Assembly: GCA_016802295.1 (NCBI GenBank)
Contig: JAESIW010000137.1
Coordinates: forward strand, 1,603,318-1,667,317
Length of the DNA stretch: 64,000 nt
Direction: 5' to 3'
From: Brachionus rotundiformis
Taxonomy: Eukaryota > Rotifera > Eurotatoria > Ploima > Brachionidae
The translations under genes and the position numbers were made by a program. This document shows, piece by piece, positions 57,020 through 64,000 of the stretch (the stretch's first letter is position 1; the number at the start of each line of letters is the position of its first letter). The notes under the pieces were generated by a model. It was not told the origin of the DNA. It was given only the letters and a program-made list of their open reading frames with translations, and did no database searches.

Positions 57020-57230
57020 TCCCGTGTGGTATACCGTGGAGAGTTAGCAACAAAGCTTGAAGATCTAGACTTCACAGATAACTTGGTGCTAATAACAAGT
57101 AGAGAAATGGACATTCATAAGAAAACACGGGATTTGGTGAACAATTCCGGCCGATCGGACTCAAAATATAGTTATGTGAACAAACATCAAAAGATATCCC
57201 AATCATCATAGATGGTACATTGTCTTCAAA
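57020..57230 (+). mobile_element. LINE (RTE/CR1-like) reverse-transcriptase fragment
   Basis: The plus frame reads VYRGELATKLEDLDFTDNLV, LITSREMDIHKKTRDLVNNS, then YVNKHQK. It matches the LINE palm block K-L-E-D-L-D-(F/Y)-A-D-D-(L/I)-(A/V)-L-L...T...L...A, with the catalytic A-D-D changed to T-D-N. It is therefore inactive. The DNA here is visibly less AT-rich than its surroundings, suggesting a younger insertion than the other LINE scraps. Confidence 0.65.
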
Positions 57231-57685
57231 AGATATCATAAATGTGTTACCAGTTTGATAATAAAAAAAAAATCAAAAACTAGTTTATAGAGCCTATTTC
57301 AAATTTCATTATTATATCATTACGGTTCATCACTTTTGAGCTAAATAAATTTTAGGACATACGTTTTGATCAAATTTAAAAAATTTATTGACTAAAAATT
57401 TTATTTTGTTTAATTTAAAAAAAAATAAAATTAATTATTTTATTGAATTAAATATAGCTTGGATGCAAAACAATATAAATGAGTTGTATCATACGTATTA
57501 AAGAAAATTTATTTTTGGAATGACCAAGAATGTGCTCAATTGTGTATTTGAATACTGAAAAATTTTACAAAATTTTAATTTTAGTAGTTAAACTGTTTAG
57601 CGAAAAAAAAATTTTAAAAAAGGAAAAAAAATGAGAATAATAAAAATAATATCAGAAGGCTTAGAAAAATACAAAATTTAGCAGA
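57231..57685. other. Intergenic downstream of GALNT gene
   Basis: AT-rich 3' flank of the GALNT11-like gene; nothing recognised. Confidence 0.4.
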
Positions 57686-60424
57686 CTATTGGTTTAGTTT
57701 TTTATTTTCGTTCCAATTCCAAATTTGACCACTTCTGTTTACGTCACAATTAGCCATTACTAACTGTTTGGCGTCGGACAATTCTACACATAAATTAGAC
57801 AACTTGTGCAACAATTGTTTTTCCTTAACAGAATAAAATAACTTAGATCTATTTTTTTATTTTTCTTTGAATAAAAATCTACTTTGGTGTAAACCCATTC
57901 TTGATTTCCTTTTTCACCATGACATGGGTACGTTATAATCTTATCTGGTAGATTAATATCTCGTTGACCACCTGGATAATCGAGACAAATATCATCTCGT
58001 CTAATTTCGCTCTCTTTCGAGTAATACCACATCTAATGAATCATGTTTAGAATTTTTTTTATAAAATTAAATTAAAATGATTAAAAAAGGCCCATAAACC
58101 AATAAATAAATAAATAAATCATAAATGTTAGTTTAGTATGATTAGTTGGTTAGTTAGTTAATTATCTAGATTAAAATACCTGTTTATTAAAATTCAATCT
58201 ATGAGCTTCGTGAACATTACAACTACCGGGTTTTAGAGGAATTTTTTTTAACATTTTAGCTTTTCGTCTAACATTTTCAGATTGAAGACAAAAAACATTT
58301 TTTGATTTTTTACTAAACGGTTTGTTAATAAAGATCTAGAAAATAATTTTATTTTTAAATAATTAAGAGCATTCTGATTTTGGAATTAAAATGGGGATAT
58401 TTTGGAAGCCTTTTTTAACTATTTCAATTATTTTCTAATTTAGCTATCTTGCCTGATTGCCGCCTTGGTTATGGCAATTGACTGCCTTAACCGGCTTTTC
58501 TATGTTTCGCCTCGATGCCAGTGCATCAAAACAAAAATTGTTATTATTAATCTAAAATAAAATTTTGAATTTAGGAAAAATTTATTTTAGTTTTTGTTCT
58601 TAGGTATGCAAAAAGGCTGACTACTTACCGCTCCGGCGTAGATAGAGTTAGATGGAATCCAGAGTTCTGGATATATATTTTCAATAAACCATTTAAATGG
58701 CTTACAAGCCAAGTTTTCTCTCAATTTTTTCCTTTCAGTGACATCACCAAAGTTTCCCTGAGACAGAAAATCAAATTCAAATTTAAAAAATCTTTCCGTA
58801 TTCTTACAAGTCTATAATTAAGCCTTTGATAATAAATATCTTTGTAATCATCCATCCAAACTTCGGCCACTCGAATGGAATTTTTTCTCACAACATCGAC
58901 GCCAGGGAGCCATTTGTACGGCGATCGTTCTCGGAAAATATGTCCAACATGACTGCACGGAACTGTCAACAATGTTCCTCCACACATCCAAATTCTGAAT
59001 GATATTTCCAAATTTTCTCCACCCCAAATGTCCATCTGGGCATCATAGCTTCCTAATCTTTCAAAATAATTCTTGCTCATGGCAAACAAGCCACCAGCCA
59101 TTGTGGGCGAAGGCACTGGATCATGGTCTGATTTTCGCTGTTTATAAACTCGTTCTGGTAGACCGTGCCAAGTGAACTGAAGATTCCAGTCAAAGCCACC
59201 TACACTTACTCGGTTTGATATCGAGTATTTGTACTCGAATGTTTGTTTATCGATTATGTCAATTATTGGTGTCACAACATTGGTATCGTCTTTTTTAATT
59301 TCAGCCAAGAGGGGCTCTAGCCATCCTATTGTTGCCTCTATATGAGAGTCGAGAAAAACCAGAACTTCGCCTTTGGCTTCGCGAGCTCCATGCAATCGAG
59401 CTCTAATCAAGCCTTCTCGCTTTGTGTTCCGGACCACTCTTACTTTGCCATGGTAATTTTCTTTCAAGTAAAGATCCAATGCTTCTCCCAAATAGTCTAA
59501 AGAATAAATGTCTTTTACATTTTGCCAATTAGATTAATTTTCTTACCAAAATCAGAAAAATCATCAATAAGTAAAATTTCTTTTAGTAAATGAGCTGGTG
59601 ATCGGTTTATGATTGAATTAACACCACGTATCAGTACACCCCATGCTTAATAAAATTTAATTTAATTAAAATAATTCATATTATTTTTATTAAAAGATAT
59701 TTACCTTCGTTATGAAAGCACATGATAACAGAGGCACTTGGTAACTCTTGAGGTACAGGATCATTTTTACAACTTAATAACAAAAATATCTAATTATCAT
59801 TATTACATAATTTTAAGAATTTTTTTTCAACAAATTTAATTATGTAGACAATTAAGAAAATAATTTTAATTCACAAAATGAAGAGGTTTAATTTAAGAGA
59901 TAAAGAGATTGTTGAAAATTTTCAATTGACAAAAATTCTTACCCCTCTAGCCGGATATCTGGTACAGATCTATTAAAAGGTATTAAATTGCTGGCATAAT
60001 TGTTAAAAGCATATTTGTTCCATCCCTCATCAAATTTTTCCTTCTCTTCGGGTGACAATTTTTTATCATCGATGCTCATTCCTTTGGCATTGGCACCGTT
60101 CTCCTTGATCAAGTGATATTTTTTGCTATTATCATACTTTTCGATTATCTTGCGCAATTTCAGATAATTGTCTTCTTTAACATCTTCGATTAAAACCGGG
60201 TTATCCACTTGTTCCCCATTTTGTAGTTTGGCCTCAACATTCCTCTTCACCTCTCTATTTTCCACATGGTAGTCATTGCCAAGTTCTTGGTGAAAATTTT
60301 TCCTAATGTGCTCTTGCTGATCATGGCCTGAGCTCGCTGTGTAAAAAATGTAAATAAATAAACCTAATGCTATCAATTTTAATAAGTTTCGTCGCCGCAC
60401 AAAATAATAGCGATTGAAAATCAT
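57686..60424 (-). CDS. Polypeptide N-acetylgalactosaminyltransferase, GALNT11-like
   Basis: A Golgi type-II membrane enzyme that starts mucin-type O-glycosylation (GalNAc onto Ser/Thr). Nine exons: 60424-59943, 59772-59705, 59645-59547, 59496-58808, 58757-58629, 58551-58453, 58335-58180, 58032-57883, 57823-57686; 669 aa. There is a short cytosolic tail, a TM helix (LLKLIALGLFIYIFYTA), a stem of about 120 aa, then the GT-A domain: RNTKREGLIRARLHGA, FLDSHIE (DxH metal site), PTMAGGLFAM, DIWGGENLEISFRIWMCGG, CSHVGHIFR. ACKPFKWFIENIYPE leads to a C-terminal ricin-type lectin domain (NCHNQGGNQ, DDICLDYPGGQ, CHGEKGNQEW). RNTKREGLIR and LVFLDSH favour GALNT11. The intron 58336-58452 has a GC donor (CAG/GCAAGA), fixed by GGNQ-IF continuity. 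Confidence 0.93.
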
Positions 60425-63107
60425 TTTGGAAATTTAAACAATTTATTTGAAATCGATTTGACTACCTGAATGAATGAATCAGCACTTAAAATATTCTTAA
60501 AATGTTGATAAAAGCATTTTCTTTTCGCTTGAGTAAAAGTCAGAATTGGAAAAAAACAACTGTTTGGAAAATTTTATTTATTCTAATCTTAAATTAAAAT
60601 TTTAGATAAAATGTGATACGTGTAACTAAGTGAAATTGGAAAAAAAAAGCTCGTTGCTTTTTAATTTTCCATTAGTTACTCACAAAATTTTAAGATATGA
60701 TAATTGAAAATTTTTTTGAAATTTATAATTATTAAAGTTAAGTTATTGCCAACTAGACAATGCATGCTTCGAGTAATATTGGAAAAAAAGTTTACACATT
60801 TTTATCTAATCTTATTTGACTTAATTCAATTTTAAACTCTTGCTTATTTGAACAAGTTAAATATGGACCGATTTAAAATTTGATTAAAAAAAATAAAATT
60901 AAAAATAAATCAAATGCATTTATTTTGCTATACTTTAACAATCAACCAAGCAAACTGGTTACATAAATTATAAATTCTTTTATAATAAGGCCTTGAGAAA
61001 AATAAAATATTATTTTGTTTTATAGATTAAAATTTTTTAAACAAGTTTTTTCAACAATAATGATACTCCACTTGTCTTTAGATTTAACTTGTAAATTTTC
61101 ATATAAAATTATAGTATCTCAAGAGAACATAAAAATCCCTAAACCCAGTCAATATGTGCATATATTAAAAAATAAATACTAGAAAAATTTTTACTATTTT
61201 CATAAAACTTAAGCTTGGATTGATTTTTGAAATTTATGTGCCAAGCTCACGGCTATGGACTTGACTGACCTTTATCACGTACATTTTAGAAAATAAGTTA
61301 TGACACTATAGGCTGGATAGTTGGTATTTGACTTATCTTGGTTGCAAAAGTATGCAAATATACAAAGCCAATGTAGCATAAAAAAAATAAACTTTAATTA
61401 AATTCAATAGCAACTTGGCTAAAAATCGATTTTTTATTTCAAAACAATATTTGACGTAGGTTTGTAAATTGGCGTTAACTTAACTTTTTTGCTCACTTTC
61501 AACTACTGAAGTAAATATTTAGATCCTTTTTCCAAATATCAATTTCAAATCCTTGCTTAAATAAAACATTGCTATAAACTTAAGACCCTGTTTCAATCGG
61601 TTCATATATAGATTACCAATTATTCCAAAGTTTTATTATAATAATTTTAAAATTTTTAATGAGTCAAAAAAAATAATGAATAAAAAATTAAAATTTTATA
61701 ATATTTGTAAGAAAAGTTAAAGTGGTTGATCTGGAAACCAAAAAAGCTTGGTTACTCTTTGGATAGATAATTATATTGATTTTTAAACAATTAGAAACTA
61801 ATTTTTTTTTGAAGAGTAGATCTTATTTGTAAATGTTGACAAAAGCCTGATAGTTATTTTAGAAATTAGCTTTTTGAATCTGCTTTTTGAAATGGTAAAT
61901 TGTCAATTGTGGATAAATTGTTTTTGAAGTCCTTAATTTGGCTTATTCGTGATCAAAATAATATATTGATATTTATTTATATCATGACTGAAATAAATGT
62001 TTTATGATTAATTTTTTATTTATAGTTAAAAATAAGTGTTCTAATTTAAGTCTTAAGATGGGCTGATATAACAAATATTAGTAAACGCAGTTTGTATACA
62101 AAGGAAACATATTAGCCTTGTAATCTGCTCTGGACGAAAAATTATATCTTTTTCCAAAATACAAACTTACAACAAACCGATCTTAAAATTTGCTTTTCTA
62201 TCACGCTCAAGATTAATTAAGTACTAGAGACAGATGAAAACGAAACAGAAGACTTAAGCTTTTCATTTTTAATTGATAAAAAGTATAAAAATGAGTCAGT
62301 TTAATTGTAGAATTCTTTTAAAAACGAGTAATTAAATATATCTTTTAGATATGATAAAAAAATTTATTATTGATGTTTATGTGACCGAAAAGACAGCTTG
62401 AAAATGGTCTTAATATTGACATTTTATCTTTGTAAATATTTGATTTATGAGTTTTTTTCACGCCTATTTTAATATTTAATGATGAAATAAAATTAATTAC
62501 ATAAAAAATTTTACAAATAGAAAAAATTAAATACAGTCGATTGATTTTCTGGTTGAATTGGCAAATCAGAATTTTATCGAGCAAAATTTGGATAATCAAA
62601 TATGAAAAAAAATATATAGGAATTTGTTTTATCAAGACTGAAAGATGTTTTTTTTTAGATATAATTCTGAATATATTAATTTTAAAGGAAACCTTTTCAA
62701 CAAAAAAGCTTTGAAAAATATGTAAGCATTTTATGATTTCAAAATGAATGTGATTTTTTGGCCTCTTTAATTATAATAAATATACATTTTGATTATTTTA
62801 TAGATAACTTTTATAATAAGAAATTTCTTTGTAAAATTTTAATTTAGCATAAGATAATTACATGATCTGATTTGGGCTGACACCAAAGTTTGCTCAAAAA
62901 AAAATTCATACTTTTTTCTATTGAAATAATTGTGATTATTAAAAATTTAGGCTTATGAATGTGAAAATTAGACATTAATTTCGTCAATAACTTTATTATC
63001 TATTTCATTATTATCTATTTTAAATCATTTTTTATAAAAATTTAAATTATATAGAAAAATTATTCTGCATATTTACATATTTTTGTTTTATCCTGTTAAT
63101 TAGTAGA
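60425..63107. other. Long intergenic region
   Basis: 2.7 kb of AT-rich DNA. Minus ORF-like stretches (for example near 62345-62635) are Ile/Leu/Lys-biased noise. A slightly less AT-rich patch at 61240-61330 has no sustained frame. I see no RNA gene. Confidence 0.4.
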
Positions 63108-63998
63108 AGTTGACTATTATTTTCACCAATTTTGTCTAGATTATTTGATTTTAGCTAGAAATCAATGATAATTTAAAAAAATTTTAAATTTGAACAGTGG
63201 GGTAGTAGTTAACGAAGTTTTAAGTTTTTCAAATACTTCCTGGTGCTCATCAGCCCACACAAACTCAGTTTCATTGTGGGTCAATTCATACAATTTTTGA
63301 GCTATCTTAGCAAAATCCTTAACAAATTTACGGTAATATCCACATAATCCTAAAAAACTTCTAAGTTCTTTCTTATTTTTAAACCCTTGTAAACTGTTAA
63401 TGGCACGTATTTTTGCTGGATCCGGGCGAATTCCTTGGGAGGAAACTAAATGACCCAAATAAATAAGCTCCGGTCTGCAAAATGAGCATTTGGATCCTTT
63501 AATCCTTAAGTTAGCTTTCCTAATACGATCTAATATTAGTTTTAAATGTGCCATATGCTCCTCAAATGATTTTGAAAATATTATGACGTCATCTAAGTAT
63601 ACAAGGCAGCACGTCCACTTTAATCCCGCATAAGCAGCGTTCATATTTTTCATTAAGGCTATCGTCAATTCTTGGAAGAGGGTATACATCCCTTTTAGTG
63701 ATAGCATTAACTTTTCCATAATCAACGCAAAAGCGTACAGTGCCGTCTTTCTTACCTACAAAAACCACTGGCGAAGCCCAAGGACTCTGACTAGGCTGAA
63801 TAACCCCTTTTTCTAGCATATACTCTATTTGCTCTTCAATGACCTTCTTTTACTTTATTCCGGCCTTATACGGCGGGCTATTCACTGGTAAGTTACCTCC
63901 AGTGGGAATATGATGTGTAAAAGTTGACTTTTATTTTCACCAATTTTGTCTAGATTATTTGATTTTAGCTAGAAATCAATGATAGTTTTAAAAAATTT
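63108..63998. repeat. 75-bp direct repeats flanking the gypsy fragment
   Basis: 63108-63182 and 63922-63998 share a near-identical sequence (core TTTTCACCAATTTTGTCTAG and the following ATTATTTGATTTTAGCTAGA), with only a few mismatches. They lie immediately outside the pol fragment on both sides. The right copy runs to the window end. Confidence 0.85.
63183..63921 (-). mobile_element. Ty3/gypsy pol fragment with internal deletion
   Basis: The minus strand starts in a reverse-transcriptase entry region (IPTGGNLPVNSPPYKAGIK, stop, then EEQIEYMLEKGVIQPSQSPW and ASPVVFVGKKDG, VNAITKRDVYPLPRIDDSLN). It then jumps, in another frame, to MNAAYAGLKWTCCLVYLDDV (catalytic YLDD), KCSFCRPELIYLGHLVSSQG, LRSFLGLCGYYRKFVKDFAK and LTTTPLFKF. 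The palm segment between PRIDD and the block before YLDD is absent, so a deletion of roughly 70-80 codons plus a frameshift inactivates it. No LTR, RNase H or integrase is present. Confidence 0.85.
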
Positions 63999-64000
63999 GA

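Noticed and set aside
62345..62635. 96-codon minus frame
   Set aside because: Ile/Lys/Phe/Asn composition is what AT-rich noise gives; no motif, start context or splice sites.
1..64000. tRNA, rRNA, spliced-leader RNA genes and CRISPR arrays
   Set aside because: I scanned for B-box-like GGTTCGAATCC sequences, the published rotifer spliced-leader start (from memory) and regularly spaced repeats, and found nothing convincing. A covariance-model scan would be decisive.

Overview
This is an AT-rich (visibly well over 70% A+T), gene-dense nuclear genome window from a small animal. Metazoan markers are present: a T-box factor, a claudin/PMP22-type four-TM protein, a rhodopsin-type GPCR, a SNAP-25-family SNARE and a GALNT11-type glycosyltransferase. 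I could model about 72 introns from reading-frame continuity, and most are only 46-65 nt. Very short introns, extreme AT content and decayed DNA transposons and LINEs together suggest a monogonont rotifer of the Brachionus type. That identification is an inference; the sequence does not name the species.

Layout. 0-3.5 kb: SAR1 GTPase and La autoantigen (plus). 4.6-9.1 kb: a secreted, probably GPI-anchored type-B carboxylesterase and a single-exon GPCR (plus). 9.7-11.7 kb: decayed LINE and hAT pieces. 12-14.2 kb: a divergent FAAP100-like gene (plus), tail-to-tail with a claudin-like four-TM gene (minus, 14.4-15.7 kb). 15.8-16.7 kb: an unexplained coding-like island. 17-23.3 kb (all minus): CUEDC2, alkaline ceramidase, SNAP-25-like SNARE, mitochondrial uS9m. 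23.6-28.6 kb (plus): CTP synthase, NPEPL1 aminopeptidase and SmD1, spaced only 189 and 200 bp apart. 29.8-31.2 kb: an intronless T-box gene. 31.5-35.4 kb (minus): a coiled-coil protein and the nucleoporin SEH1. 35.6-45.7 kb: a transposon-rich stretch (DDE_Tnp_4-type, MULE and Merlin/ISXO2-like relics, and a nearly intact Tc1/mariner element with identical 66-bp inverted repeats) around CIAO2B and a small EGF-like gene. 45.8-50.9 kb (minus): ANKMY2, inositol monophosphatase and ANKRD13, with gaps of 125 and 179 bp. 53.6-55.8 kb (minus): CMC1 and two tandem dual-specificity phosphatases. 57.7-60.4 kb (minus): GALNT11-like. 63.1-64 kb: an internally deleted gypsy pol fragment between direct repeats.

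Most genes are independent housekeeping genes: ER export (SAR1), RNA metabolism (La, SmD1), nucleotide synthesis (CTPS), Fe-S assembly (CIAO2B), mitochondrial translation and cytochrome oxidase assembly (uS9m, CMC1), lipid and inositol metabolism (ACER, IMPA), nuclear pore/GATOR (SEH1) and O-glycosylation (GALNT). Two tightly packed same-strand clusters look like possible trans-spliced operons.

The most notable signals are these: the young Tc1/mariner element with a five-exon DD34E transposase and a possible antisense ORF; three GC-AG introns placed by homology; a DUSP paralogue with a CaaX box; an almost perfect 49-bp palindrome beside CIAO2B; and a coding-like island interrupted only by TGA codons. 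Exon coordinates in the entries were worked out by hand from frame, GT(GC)-AG sites and family alignment.
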